Shown here piece after piece: positions 28,565-37,975 of a DNA stretch of 64,000 nucleotides. The DNA is from Paludibacterium purpuratum (lineage in GTDB: Bacteria > Pseudomonadota > Gammaproteobacteria > Burkholderiales > Chromobacteriaceae). Location of the stretch: positions 1-64,000 of the forward strand of contig NZ_SNZP01000004.1 of assembly GCF_004363805.1 (NCBI RefSeq). Reading direction: 5' to 3'. The notes under the pieces are model-generated. The model saw only the letters and a list, made by a program, of their open reading frames with translations. It was not told where the DNA came from and ran no database searches. The first letter of the stretch is position 1. Each line of letters begins with the position of its first letter. The translations under genes were made by a program, and so were the position numbers.

Positions 28565-31500
28565 TGACAGCGCCGAGTCCCTCGCCATCGCCACCACCGA
28601 TTCGCCGTACCGGCCGCCGCCGGTTGCTCTGGCTGCTGCCGGCGTTGCCTGTGCTGCTGTTTGCCGCCCTGGCGTGGCTGACGGCCACCGACCGTGGTTT
28701 TGTCTACCTGTGGCAAGGTATCGACTGGCTATCCGGCGGGCAACTGCGAGTCGCCCAAGTCAGCGGCACGCTGTGGCGGGGCTTCCATCTGGGCGACATC
28801 GAACTGCGCAATGCCGATCTGCAGTTGACGATCGACCGTCTCGATGTCGATTGGCAGCCATCGCGGCTTTGGCATCGGCAACTCGCGATCCGCCGCCTGG
28901 ACATCGGGCTGGTGAATTACACGCCCAACCCGTCCGCACCGCCATCGCCTTGGCCGACCCTGCCGTCGAGCCTGTCGCTGCCGACCGATGTCTATATCGC
29001 CTCGCTGCAGCTGGCCGGCTTGACTATCGGACAGAGCGACATGCATCTCTACGACCTGCAGGGGGATTACCGTTATGCACAGGGTCGGCATCGTTTGGTT
29101 TTGCGGCAACTGAGGCTGCCGCAGGCCAGCCTGGCCGGACAGCTCACGCTGGCCGACCAAGCACCGTTTGCGCTGACCGGCCAACTGCACGGCACGGCGG
29201 ATGCCGGCAGCAGCGATCTGGCGCTCGACGGTAATCTGCGCGAGTTCTCCGTGCACGGCAAAGTGCGCGCCAATCCCGTTGAAGTCGACTTATCCGGCCG
29301 ATTCTCGCCGTTTGCCGCCGAGCCCTTTGCGCGCGTTCGGCAACTCGACCTACGAACCCAGCGCGTCGATCCGCAAGCCGTGAGCACCCATTGGCCTCGC
29401 GCCGCGCTCGATTTGGCGGCGCACATCGAACCCGATGCCGCCGGCATCGTTCGTGGCCGGCTCGACCTGACCAACCACCTTCCCGGTCCGATCAGCGGCG
29501 GCCGTCTGCCGCTGTCCAGCTTGCAGTCGACCTTCCTGCTCGACCAGGACACGTTGCGTATCGACCGGCTCGACGCCGAATTGGCCGGCGGCCACTTGCT
29601 GATCGATGGCCATGTGCGCAAGGCCGCGTTGATGCTCAATCTACGCCTGCAGAATATCGATCCGCGGCAATTGTATGCGGCGGCACCGCAAGACGCCGTC
29701 AACGGCGCCGCCAGCCTCGGCGGCAGCCTCGAGCGCCTGCAGTTGCGCGCCGGCCTAAAAGGGCGGCTCTTGGCGTTGCAGGCCGATGGCATCTGGCGCC
29801 GGCCGGCCGGTAAGCCGTGGTCGCTCAGTTTGAACAAAGGGCTCATCAGCGCTGCCGACGGCGAACTGCAGCTGCAGGGCGAGATGGCCGCCAACCGCCG
29901 TTTTGTGCTCGACGGCACCTTGCGGCATGGCAACCCGCGCGCGCTGGCCGCCCAGTGGCCCCAGGGCGACCTCAATGCCAACTTGCATATCGGCGGGCAG
30001 GCAAGCCAGCCGTTAGCGGCCGAACTGCAGCTCGATCTGGCGCCCAGCCGCCTCAACGGCGCCGCCGTGGGCGGACAGGCCCGTGTTTCGTTGGCGGGGG
30101 CTCGTCTACGGCATGTCGCGGTCGATCTGAATCTCGCCGGCAATAGCATCAAGGCCCAAGGAGCCTGGGGCAGCGCGGGGGATCGTTTGCTGGCACACCT
30201 CGACGCGCCGGCATTGGCGCGCATCGGCTTCGGCCTGACGGGCAGCGCACAAGGCCAGATCGCCCTGTCCGGCACGCCTGCCGTGCCACAGGTCGCACTC
30301 AAGTTGGAGGCACGGCAACTGCGCCTGCCCGGCCTGCTGCAAGCGCAGTCGTTGACGCTTAACGGCAATCTGCAGGCGGGCGGTGCCGGCGTATTCAACT
30401 TGACGGGCGATGCGCAACGGATCAGCGGCGCCGATTGGCGCATCGACAGCCTGCATTTGGCGACCGAGGGCAATCGGACCCGGCATCGGCTGAGTGCCGA
30501 CGCCCATCTCGCCGTATCGGGACACCCCTTTCAAGCCGTACTGCAAGCGGAAGGCGGTTGGCCGGCCGGTCTGTTGGATTGGCGCGGCAGCGTGCAGACA
30601 CTGCGGGTGACCGGTACGCCGGACATGACATTGCTGGCGCCTCTGGCCGTCCAGTTCGGTTCCAATGGCGTCACGCTCGGGAGCGGGCGCCTACAGTTGG
30701 CCGGCGCCACCGTGGTTTTCGATGGGCTGACACGACGCCCGGATGGGCGCCTGGTCAGCCGCGGTCGGCTTGACGGGTTAGCGTTGGCCGCATTGCGGCC
30801 TTGGCTGGATCTGCCGGCCATACACTCTCTGGTGGTCGGTGGCAGTTGGGCGCTCAGCGCCGATGGCACGGGGCAACTGACGGTGGAGCGCCAGGGGGGC
30901 GATCTTGCGCTCGACGGCGGCGCTCGGGGGCTGCCGCTCGCGTTGAGTCAGGCACGCCTCCAGATGGGCTGGAATGGCGCGCGCACCACATTCGAAGCGC
31001 TGCTCGCCGCCGCCGTCGGTCATTTGCAGGCGCAAGGGACGCTGGCATTGCCGCCGTGGCGGCTGTCCGCCAATGCCCCGCTATCCGCCAGGGTACAGCT
31101 CGATCTACCGAAATTGTCTGCTTTGGCCGCCCTGTCCGATCTGGCGGAAACGGGCGGTGCGCTCAATGCCGATCTGACGCTGAGCGGTCCGCTGGCTAAT
31201 CTGCAGGCGAGCGGGCGCATTCAGGGGCACGACCTGCTGTTGCGCGACCGCCGAACCGGCTTGCGCTTGGCCGGCGGTACGCTGGCGGCCAGACTGGACG
31301 GCAAGACGCTGTGGCTCGATCAATTGCATTTCGTCTCCGGCAAGGGCGAAGCATCGGCCAGCGGCCAACTGCGCCTTGCCGGCGGTGCTGGCGATGCCTT
31401 GCGGCCGGAAGCGGCGGTCCGGGTGGATATCCGTCAATTCAGCGTGTTCGACCGTCCGGATCGGCTCTTGGTGGTCAGCGGGCAGGCGGCGCTCAACGTC

Positions 31501-32358
31501 AGCGACAAGCTGATCGCCCTGACCGGGCGCGTGCGCGCCGACCAAGGGCGGCTGGCGCTGCCCAAGTCGGGTACGCCGAGCTTGTCGGACGATGTCGTGG
31601 TGCTGGGACGGCCGGTGCCGCAGTCGGCATTGGCGCAGTTGCCTGTGTCCGTCGACCTGATGCTGGATCTCGGCGACCGCTTCGCCTTCACCGGACCGGG
31701 GCTCAACGTCGAGCTGTCCGGTCAGGTCCAGGTTAGCGCGCACCAGGGCATGGCGCCCTCGGCACGCGGGCGGGTCAACGTGGTCAAGGGCAGTTACAAG
31801 GCCTATGGCCAGGAATTGGAAATCGATACCGGCACCATCACCTTCGTTGGCCCATTGGATAACCCCAATCTGAACGTGCGCGCCCGCCGCCACCTGTCCC
31901 CGGTCGGCGCCGGTGTCGAAGTGCTCGGCTCGGTGTCCCAGCCGCGACTGCGCCTGATCGCCGACGAGGACCTGGGCCTGAGCGAACGCGACAAACTGTC
32001 CTGGTTGCTGTTGGGACATGCGGCCGACGACAGCGCCCAGGACAGCAACTTCCTGGCGCTGGCGGCCAGCCAATTCGCTGCCGGCAGCTTGAACGACAAG
32101 GTGGGGCTGTTCGACGATCTGGGACTGACGCGCAAGGAAAGCAAGACGCTACTCAACGGCACCGTGAGCCCGGCCGAGCAGGTGCTGACTGTCGGCAAGC
32201 AACTGACCCGCACCTTCTACCTCGGCTACGAATACGGGCTGACGAGCTCGCAGCAGGCGGTCAAGCTGATGTATCAGCTCAGCGGGAAATGGTCGTTGCT
32301 GCTACGCGTCGGCAACAATGCCTCGGCAGAGTCGCGCTATACCTTACGCTTCGATTGA
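28564..32358 (+). CDS. tamB: Translocation and assembly module TamB
   Basis: 1264 aa. An N-terminal signal anchor (about 20-42, LLWLLPALPVLLFAALAWL) is followed by a long repetitive beta-rich body typical of AsmA/TamB-type bridge proteins. A C-terminal DUF490/TamB domain includes RGRVNVVKGSYKAYGQELEIDTGTITFVGPLDNPNLNVRARR and KLSWLLLGHAADDS. It spans the periplasm and is implicated in phospholipid transport to the outer membrane and in autotransporter assembly. Its start overlaps the tamA stop, so both are translationally coupled. Confidence 0.96.
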   Translation: MTAPSPSPSPPPIRRTGRRRLLWLLPALPVLLFAALAWLTATDRGFVYLWQGIDWLSGGQLRVAQVSGTLWRGFHLGDIELRNADLQLTIDRLDVDWQPSRLWHRQLAIRRLDIGLVNYTPNPSAPPSPWPTLPSSLSLPTDVYIASLQLAGLTIGQSDMHLYDLQGDYRYAQGRHRLVLRQLRLPQASLAGQLTLADQAPFALTGQLHGTADAGSSDLALDGNLREFSVHGKVRANPVEVDLSGRFSPFAAEPFARVRQLDLRTQRVDPQAVSTHWPRAALDLAAHIEPDAAGIVRGRLDLTNHLPGPISGGRLPLSSLQSTFLLDQDTLRIDRLDAELAGGHLLIDGHVRKAALMLNLRLQNIDPRQLYAAAPQDAVNGAASLGGSLERLQLRAGLKGRLLALQADGIWRRPAGKPWSLSLNKGLISAADGELQLQGEMAANRRFVLDGTLRHGNPRALAAQWPQGDLNANLHIGGQASQPLAAELQLDLAPSRLNGAAVGGQARVSLAGARLRHVAVDLNLAGNSIKAQGAWGSAGDRLLAHLDAPALARIGFGLTGSAQGQIALSGTPAVPQVALKLEARQLRLPGLLQAQSLTLNGNLQAGGAGVFNLTGDAQRISGADWRIDSLHLATEGNRTRHRLSADAHLAVSGHPFQAVLQAEGGWPAGLLDWRGSVQTLRVTGTPDMTLLAPLAVQFGSNGVTLGSGRLQLAGATVVFDGLTRRPDGRLVSRGRLDGLALAALRPWLDLPAIHSLVVGGSWALSADGTGQLTVERQGGDLALDGGARGLPLALSQARLQMGWNGARTTFEALLAAAVGHLQAQGTLALPPWRLSANAPLSARVQLDLPKLSALAALSDLAETGGALNADLTLSGPLANLQASGRIQGHDLLLRDRRTGLRLAGGTLAARLDGKTLWLDQLHFVSGKGEASASGQLRLAGGAGDALRPEAAVRVDIRQFSVFDRPDRLLVVSGQAALNVSDKLIALTGRVRADQGRLALPKSGTPSLSDDVVVLGRPVPQSALAQLPVSVDLMLDLGDRFAFTGPGLNVELSGQVQVSAHQGMAPSARGRVNVVKGSYKAYGQELEIDTGTITFVGPLDNPNLNVRARRHLSPVGAGVEVLGSVSQPRLRLIADEDLGLSERDKLSWLLLGHAADDSAQDSNFLALAASQFAAGSLNDKVGLFDDLGLTRKESKTLLNGTVSPAEQVLTVGKQLTRTFYLGYEYGLTSSQQAVKLMYQLSGKWSLLLRVGNNASAESRYTLRFD

Positions 32359-32364
32359 CCGCTC

Positions 32365-32397
32365 CAGCCGGGGGGCTTTGCCCCCCGCCTCCGGCTG
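32365..32397. terminator. Hairpin between tamB and the convergent orphan gene
   Basis: GGGGGGC (32370-32376), TTT, GCCCCCC (32380-32386) form a strong GC hairpin enclosed by a weaker CAGCCG/CGGCTG pair. There is no U-tract. It sits between two convergent stops (32358 and 32404) and may protect both 3' ends. Confidence 0.5.
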
Positions 32398-32403
32398 AAG
32401 GCC

Positions 32404-32661
32404 TTAGTCGGCCGTTAGAACCAAGCAACCTGCCAGTGTCCGCACATGTGCGGCCTTGGGCAGATACATCCAGGAAGTGCTGGCATCGATCGGCTCGAAA
32501 GCCCACGGCAGGCGGCTATCGACGATCAGGCGGCATTCGTCGGAATTTGGACGACTGCCGCGCGGCAGGCACAACACGGAAATCAGGGAAAGTAACTGCT
32601 GTTGGCGGGAATCCGGGTTTGGAAAAGAAACGAGGGTTGCATTACCATCTTGAGTAGCCAT
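32404..32661 (-). CDS. Hypothetical protein, 85 aa
   Basis: Not recognised. It starts MATQDGNATLVSFPNPDSRQ with GCGGAG just upstream of the ATG at 32661 and has a good promoter about 95 bases upstream. It is soluble and contains three Cys residues (VLCLPRG, SDECRL, LAGCLVL) and no signal peptide. A longer reading to 32781 would begin inside the promoter and is rejected. It converges on tamB and lies downstream of the GGDEF-EAL gene on the same strand, 156 bases away. Function unknown. Confidence 0.6.
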   Translation of the reverse strand: MATQDGNATLVSFPNPDSRQQQLLSLISVLCLPRGSRPNSDECRLIVDSRLPWAFEPIDASTSWMYLPKAAHVRTLAGCLVLTAD

Positions 32662-32752
32662 ACTGAACTCCGCTAAGTTTGGTCTGGTTAGCGGGTCCGG
32701 CGGTGTGTCACCACCCCGGGCCCGCGCCTCTTGCGGCAAACGCCGCACCGCT

Positions 32753-32781
32753 ACCTTACCCAGCTGGACATACACTGACAA
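32753..32781 (-). promoter_or_regulatory. Promoter of the 85-aa orphan gene
   Basis: On the minus strand, TTGTCA (32781-32776), a 17-base spacer and TAAGGT (32758-32753). It would give a leader of about 85 bases containing a GCGGC-GTTT-GCCGC hairpin. Confidence 0.5.
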
Positions 32782-32817
32782 CCAAGCGCGGCCGTCAGAA
32801 AATGCTGAAAATTCCCC

Positions 32818-35800
32818 CTACGAGCCTGATGTGAGCCACAGCCGGCCCATGCTGTCGGCCGATTGCGGCGCGCCGGCGAGGAAACCCTGGAAGCCGTCAC
32901 AGCCCATGCGTAGCAAGAAGAGTCGCTGTGCTTCGGTTTCGACGCCCTGGGCCAGGGTGGGAATCTCCAGCGCGCGCGCCAAATGGACGATGGCCGATAC
33001 GATGGACACCTGCTCCAGATCGTCCGGCAGGCCGGCGACGAAAGTGCGGTCGATCTTGATCATCGCCGGCGCGAAGCGTTTCAAATGCGCCGGGCTGGAA
33101 TAGCCGACACCGAAATTGTCGATCGCCAGCCCCACGCCCAGTGCGCGAATCCGGTCGAGTACGCTCATGGCGCGGGCTGGGTTGCTCATCAGCGCGTCTT
33201 CGTTCATATCGAGCAGTAGCCGGTCGCCCGACAGCCGGTATTTCGCCAGCGTGGCACGCAGCGTTTCCACCAGGTTCGGTCGCGACAGTTCGCCGGCGGA
33301 GATATTGACCGTGACGGGCAGTACCGCGGCGCCTTGCTGCTGCCACTGTGCGATGCGGGCACAGACGCGGTCGAGCACCATCGCGCCGAGCGGCTCGATC
33401 AGGCCGGTTTCTTCCGCCACCGGGATGAAACGCTCCGGCGCGATAAAGCCGATTTCAGGGTGATGCCAACGCAGCAGCGCCTCGCAGCCGATCAGCGTGT
33501 GGCCGTCCATCGCGAACAGCGGCTGATACACCAGGTCGAGCTGGTTCTGCGCCAGCGCCTCGCGTAAGCGCGACTCCAGCATCAGCCGCTCGTTGAACTG
33601 GTTGTTCATCTGGCTCGAATAGAAACGGAACAGATCGCGGCCGCTGGCCTTGGCGTGGTAGAGCGCCAGATCCGCACTCATCATCAGTCCCTGGATGTCG
33701 CGGCCGTCCTTGGGATACAGGCTGATGCCGATACTGGCCGAGATGTGTACCGTATTGCCGGCTAACTCGAAAGGTTCTCTCAGCGTGGCGAGAATGCGTT
33801 CCGCCACTTGTGCCGCCTCTTCGTGGCGGCGCAGATCGGGCAGAATCAGCACGAATTCGTCGCCGCCGCTGCGGCCGAGGTCGTCGATGTCGCGCAGCGT
33901 CTGCGAGAGTCGTCGAGCCGTCTCCTTGAGTAGCGCATCGCCGATTTCATGGCCCAGCGAGTCGTTGACGTGCTTGAAATGATCCAGGTCGATGAACAGC
34001 ACCGCCAGCTCGCCGCCGGTGGTCTCGGCGATGCCGATGGCCGCCTGCATACGGTCGTTGATGCGCGCGCGGTTGGGCAGGTCGGTCAGCGGGTCGTACT
34101 CCGCCATGTAGCGCATTTGCGCTTCCTGGCGTTTGCTTTCCGACATGTCGGTGAACAGCGCCACATAGTGGCTGATCTTGCCGCGCTCGTCGGTCAGCAC
34201 GCTGATGGTCAGCCACTCTGGGAAGACTTCGCCGTTTTTGCGCCGATTCCAGATTTCGCCGGACCACTTGCCGTGCTCGCGTAGGATTTGCCACATTTCG
34301 TCGTAGAACTGCCGCGAATGGCGGCCCGAGGCCAGGATCGACGGTGTCTGGCCGATGACCTCCGCCTCGCTGTAGCCGGTGCTCTCCAGAAAGGTGTTGT
34401 TGACCTTGAGAATGCGATTCTGGCTATTGGCGATCAGGATCGCCTCGGCGCTGGTTTCGAACACCCGGGCGGCCAGGCGCAGGGCGTCTTCGGCCTGCAT
34501 GCGCTCGGTGATGTCGTGGGCGGTGACGGAACGGTAGCGTTCGCCTTCGTAGAGGATCTCGTTGAGCGTGACTTCGAAGATACGCGCCGATTTGTCTTCC
34601 GGCAGCGCCACCGCGTAGGTTCGCGGCAACGGGCCTTCCGGTGGGCGGAACAACGCCGCTAGCCGCTGATCGCGAATGTGCGGGTCGCTGCCGAGTATTA
34701 GGCGCGCCATCTCGTTTTGATAGGCAAGACGGGCATGTTGATCCATCAGGCAGACGATCTGGGACGCGTTATCCATCATGAACCGCGATAGCAGCAACTC
34801 GCGCGAACGCTCTTTCAATTCGTGGTGGCTGGCCCACAAGTCGCGCCGATAGCGTGCGAACAACGCGTTCATCCAACGGGCGAACATCCAGGAAAACAGT
34901 CCTGCCAGCCCCATCGCCAGCAGCGTCATCAGCAAGGTGGCGTTGACGCGCCGATGCAGTGCCTCGCGCAAATCTTGGTCTGCCGCCTGGTCGCGGTCGA
35001 TCAGCATCTGCGTCGGCAACACCGACACCAGCGTCCAGCCCCAACCCGGCAGCTTGCGCGCATAAGCCAGCGCGTGCTCGCCCTTGAAGACGCAAGAAAG
35101 GAAACCGCCGCTCGGACTCAAGCCCATCAACGACACCAGCAGCGCTCGGTCCGATGGCGGCAGCGCCAGGAAGTGCCGGCCGACCTGGGCGGGATCGGGC
35201 GGGAACATGCGCAGGATGCCGTTGCTATCGAACACGATGAAGCTATCGCGCCGGGCCGACTGTAACTGCTGGAGTAGATCCAGTCCCTGCTGTTGCAGCT
35301 TGGTGTCGGCGCTCGCGACGAACTCCCCGGTGCCGATGATCCAGTTGAGTGGCGCAAAACGCCGCACATAGGCAATTTTGTCGCGCATGAGCGTCTGACC
35401 CGGTTCCGGCCAGCGGTAATAGCGGAAACCCGCGCCATCCGGGCTCTGTGTCGTGGCGATCAAGTCGCGCAACACGTAATGTCCGGTATCGTCCGTCAGC
35501 GATAACGGCGCGGGCGCATTCTGCACCCTGCGATCCGGATGGAGCAGAACCCGGCCGTCCTGGCCGAGCACAAAGAAATAGTCGTCGCCATCGTGGAAAC
35601 GCAACGGACGCAAAGTATCGAGAATCTGGCGCCCGATCTCGGCGTCGGTTTTCTTGCCGTGCTCGCGCTGCCAGGTGGATTGAGCGATGAGCCAGGCTTG
35701 GTTGGCTTGTTCGCGGATGCGGCTCTTCAGCGTCTGGCTGGCTTGTTCGCGCAACGCGCCCAGCATCAAGACGGTCTGCTCGCTAGTGGCTTTCAGGTGC

Positions 35801-35967
35801 TCGCGGGCGCGTTCGGAGGATTGTGCGGAAATCGCGGCTTGGCGGTTGGAAAAATCGTGCCAGTGGGAAAATAGGAAATAGGCGGACATGCTGACCGCCA
35901 GCAGGAACACGATCAGCAAGGAGCCGATGAGCTGCAAATGCGATAATCTGGACTGAGTGTGCTCCAT
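32818..35967 (-). CDS. Membrane sensor with Cache, PAS, GGDEF and (degenerate) EAL domains
   Basis: 1049 aa. Order: transmembrane helix (about 15-35), periplasmic double-Cache-like region (about 45-310, with DGDDYFFVLGQDGRVLLHPDRR), second transmembrane helix (near 340), two PAS domains (about 400-620), GGDEF (about 610-780) and EAL (about 800-1045). The GGDEF site (SGGDEF near 701) and the inhibitory I-site RDID five residues upstream are intact, so a c-di-GMP cyclase is likely. The EAL domain keeps EAL (E829) and KID but has D950-N951 instead of DD in the DDFGTG motif and Q1007 instead of E in EGVE, so phosphodiesterase activity is probably lost. The start has GGAGGG upstream. Confidence 0.92.
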   Translation of the reverse strand: MEHTQSRLSHLQLIGSLLIVFLLAVSMSAYFLFSHWHDFSNRQAAISAQSSERAREHLKATSEQTVLMLGALREQASQTLKSRIREQANQAWLIAQSTWQREHGKKTDAEIGRQILDTLRPLRFHDGDDYFFVLGQDGRVLLHPDRRVQNAPAPLSLTDDTGHYVLRDLIATTQSPDGAGFRYYRWPEPGQTLMRDKIAYVRRFAPLNWIIGTGEFVASADTKLQQQGLDLLQQLQSARRDSFIVFDSNGILRMFPPDPAQVGRHFLALPPSDRALLVSLMGLSPSGGFLSCVFKGEHALAYARKLPGWGWTLVSVLPTQMLIDRDQAADQDLREALHRRVNATLLMTLLAMGLAGLFSWMFARWMNALFARYRRDLWASHHELKERSRELLLSRFMMDNASQIVCLMDQHARLAYQNEMARLILGSDPHIRDQRLAALFRPPEGPLPRTYAVALPEDKSARIFEVTLNEILYEGERYRSVTAHDITERMQAEDALRLAARVFETSAEAILIANSQNRILKVNNTFLESTGYSEAEVIGQTPSILASGRHSRQFYDEMWQILREHGKWSGEIWNRRKNGEVFPEWLTISVLTDERGKISHYVALFTDMSESKRQEAQMRYMAEYDPLTDLPNRARINDRMQAAIGIAETTGGELAVLFIDLDHFKHVNDSLGHEIGDALLKETARRLSQTLRDIDDLGRSGGDEFVLILPDLRRHEEAAQVAERILATLREPFELAGNTVHISASIGISLYPKDGRDIQGLMMSADLALYHAKASGRDLFRFYSSQMNNQFNERLMLESRLREALAQNQLDLVYQPLFAMDGHTLIGCEALLRWHHPEIGFIAPERFIPVAEETGLIEPLGAMVLDRVCARIAQWQQQGAAVLPVTVNISAGELSRPNLVETLRATLAKYRLSGDRLLLDMNEDALMSNPARAMSVLDRIRALGVGLAIDNFGVGYSSPAHLKRFAPAMIKIDRTFVAGLPDDLEQVSIVSAIVHLARALEIPTLAQGVETEAQRLFLLRMGCDGFQGFLAGAPQSADSMGRLWLTSGS

Positions 35968-36095
35968 GCCCTCCCTCCGAGGCGAGCGCACAGTATAGCC
36001 GTAGGCGTAGCAAATCGCGAAATTCGCCGCCGTCTTTATGAGCCCTTTTCGCGGGGCCTTACCCGAATCCACCCCCCCGGCCCGCGGTTTTCGGG

Positions 36096-36101
36096 TAGAA
36101 T
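36096..36101 (+). promoter_or_regulatory. Possible -10 box of rnpB
   Basis: TAGAAT lies 7-8 bases before the estimated 5' end of RNase P RNA. No clear -35 is visible in the C-rich upstream sequence. Confidence 0.4.
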
Positions 36102-36107
36102 CCGCCC

Positions 36108-36475
36108 CGGGAAGTCAGACAGACAGTCGTCGCGTCCGGTGTTCGCACCAGACGGGGAGGAAAGTCCGGGCTCCATAGAGCAGGATGCCGGCTAACGGCC
36201 GGACGCCGTGAGGCGATGGAAAGTGGAACAGAGAGCTGAACCGCCGATGGCCACGCGCAAGCGTGGATCAGGCAAGGGTGAAAAGGTGCGGTAAGAGCGC
36301 ACCGCGGACGTGGCAACACGGACGGCAGGCTAAACCCCATCCGGAGCAAGACCAAATAGGGGCGCGCCAACGTGGCTCGCGTTGCGCCCGGGTAGGTTGC
36401 TTGAGCCTGTTGGCAACGGCAGGCCTAGATGAATGACTGTCCAACGACAGAACCCGGCTTATCGGCTGACTTCCC
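36108..36475 (+). ncRNA. rnpB: RNase P RNA, class A
   Basis: About 368 bases with the conserved landmarks of bacterial class A RNase P RNA: GGAAGTC at the 5' end pairing with GACTTCC at the 3' end, GAGGAAAGTCCGGGCTCCATAGAGCA (CR-I), AGGGTGAAAAGGTGCGGTAAGAGCGCACCG, GGCAACACGGACGGCAGGCTAAACCCC, and CCTAGATGAATGACTGTCC plus ACAGAACCCGGCTTATCGGC near the 3' end. It is the catalytic RNA that matures tRNA 5' ends. Ends are estimated from pairing of the P1 helix. Confidence 0.97.
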
Positions 36476-36553
36476 ACCCCCCATCCCCCTAAGTTTTTCC
36501 ACGTGCGATTTCTTTCCGCTATCGCGGTTGCCCAAAAAATAAGCAAAATGTTT

Positions 36554-36582
36554 TTTACCGGAATGTGAAAAAGCATTACAAT
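36554..36582 (+). promoter_or_regulatory. dusB-fis promoter
   Basis: TTTACC (36554-36559), a 17-base spacer and TACAAT (36577-36582), 33 bases before the dusB start. It lies in an AT-rich stretch (36520-36580) after rnpB that holds no gene. Confidence 0.6.
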
Positions 36583-36615
36583 GGCCGCCCTCCGCTCGTA
36601 ATACCTTTGTAAAAC

Positions 36616-37632
36616 ATGCGTATAGGATCCTACCGGCTCAAGAACCGCCTGATTGTCGCGCCCATGGCTGGCGTGACCGATCGTCCTTTCCGCATGTTGT
36701 GCAAGAAGATGGGCGCGGCCCTGGCGGTGTCGGAGATGATCACCGCCAACAAGGCGCTGTGGACGCGGGAAAAAACGCTGCGACGCGCCGACCATGTCGG
36801 CGAGACGGCGCCGATCTCGGTGCAGATCGCCGGCGCCGATCCTGTGCAGATGGCCGAGGCGGCCCGCTTGAATGTCGAGCGCGGAGCGCAGATCATCGAC
36901 ATCAACATGGGTTGCCCGGCGAAGAAGGTGTGTAATGTGGCGGCGGGTTCGGCGCTGCTGCGCGACGAGGCGTTGATCGGACGCATCCTGGATAGCGTGG
37001 TGCGGGCCGTCGACGTGCCGGTGACGCTGAAGACCCGGACCGGCTGGTGCCGCGAAACGCGTAACGCGCTCAGGATCGCGCGCTTGGCAGAGGACTGCGG
37101 CATTGCCGCCCTGGCGTTGCACGGCCGCACTCGGGAGGACATGTACAACGGCGAGGCCGAGTACGAGACCATCCGACAGGTCAAGGCCGCGGTGTCGATT
37201 CCGGTGATCGCCAATGGCGACATCGATTCGCCGCAAAAAGCCGGCCTGGTGCTGGCGCAAACCGGCGCCGACGCCATCATGATCGGCCGAGCCGCGCAGG
37301 GGCGCCCGTGGATATTCCGCGAAATCCTGCATTACCTGGAGCATGGCGAGTTGCTGCCAGCGCCCAGGGTCGAGGAAATTCGCGATATCCTGCTGACGCA
37401 TCTGGACGATCTGTATGCGTTCTACGGCGAGTACTCGGGGTGTCGCATCGCGCGTAAGCACATCGCCTGGACCACGCGCGGCCTGAAGGGCGCCAACGCA
37501 TTTCGCGAGGCGATGTATCAACTGGAAAGCACGGCAGAGCAGCATGCCCTTGTCGCGGCGTTTTTCGCCGGACTGGCGGCCGACTCGGACCGGCTGGTGT
37601 ACGAAATGCAAAGCCTGCCCGCGCAGGCTTGA
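36616..37632 (+). CDS. dusB: tRNA-dihydrouridine synthase B
   Basis: 338 aa, FMN-dependent TIM barrel. NRLIVAPMAGVTDRPFRMLCKKMGA, ISVQIAGADPVQMAEAA, DINMGCPAKKVCNVAAGSALL (with the catalytic Cys in the CPAKKVC segment) and IGRAAQGRPWIFREI are exact DusB blocks. It reduces U to dihydrouridine in tRNA. It is followed 22 bases later by fis, the widely conserved dusB-fis operon. Confidence 0.96.
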   Translation: MRIGSYRLKNRLIVAPMAGVTDRPFRMLCKKMGAALAVSEMITANKALWTREKTLRRADHVGETAPISVQIAGADPVQMAEAARLNVERGAQIIDINMGCPAKKVCNVAAGSALLRDEALIGRILDSVVRAVDVPVTLKTRTGWCRETRNALRIARLAEDCGIAALALHGRTREDMYNGEAEYETIRQVKAAVSIPVIANGDIDSPQKAGLVLAQTGADAIMIGRAAQGRPWIFREILHYLEHGELLPAPRVEEIRDILLTHLDDLYAFYGEYSGCRIARKHIAWTTRGLKGANAFREAMYQLESTAEQHALVAAFFAGLAADSDRLVYEMQSLPAQA

Positions 37633-37654
37633 CCTCACAAGAGCAAAAAATGCG

Positions 37655-37906
37655 ATGAAGACGCAAGCCATGCAGGACAACGACCATATCTCGCAATCGG
37701 TCAGACAGGCGATGGAACGCTACTTCCAGGACCTGGATGGCGAGACACCCTCCGCCATCTACGACATGGTGCTGGCCTGTGTGGAAAAACCCTTGTTGGA
37801 AGTCGTACTGATACATACGCAGGGGAATCAGACAAAGGCAGCGGAGTTGCTGGGATTAAACCGCAACACGCTGCGCAAGAAGATGAAATCCTATGATTTG
37901 ATTTGA
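37655..37906 (+). CDS. fis: DNA-binding protein Fis
   Basis: 83 aa in a dusB-fis operon. The C-terminal HTH LIHTQGNQTKAAELLGLNRNTLRKKMKSYDLI is the Fis signature. It is a nucleoid-associated dimer that bends DNA and activates rRNA and other promoters. MKTQAMQDND is taken as the start; ATG 37670 is also in frame. It is shorter than E. coli Fis (98 aa), as usual for betaproteobacterial homologues. A strong terminator follows directly. Confidence 0.93.
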   Translation: MKTQAMQDNDHISQSVRQAMERYFQDLDGETPSAIYDMVLACVEKPLLEVVLIHTQGNQTKAAELLGLNRNTLRKKMKSYDLI

Positions 37907-37911
37907 AGATA

Positions 37912-37938
37912 AAAAGGCCGCCCAGAGGGCGGCCTTTT
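37912..37938 (+). terminator. Terminator after fis
   Basis: AAAAGGCCGCCC (37912-37923), AGA loop, GGGCGGCCTTTT (37927-37938): a perfect 12-bp stem ending in T's, 6 bases after the fis stop and 38 before purH. Confidence 0.92.
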
Positions 37939-37975
37939 GTTTGTCCTGTCATTCTTAAATCTGGCGCAAAACATC

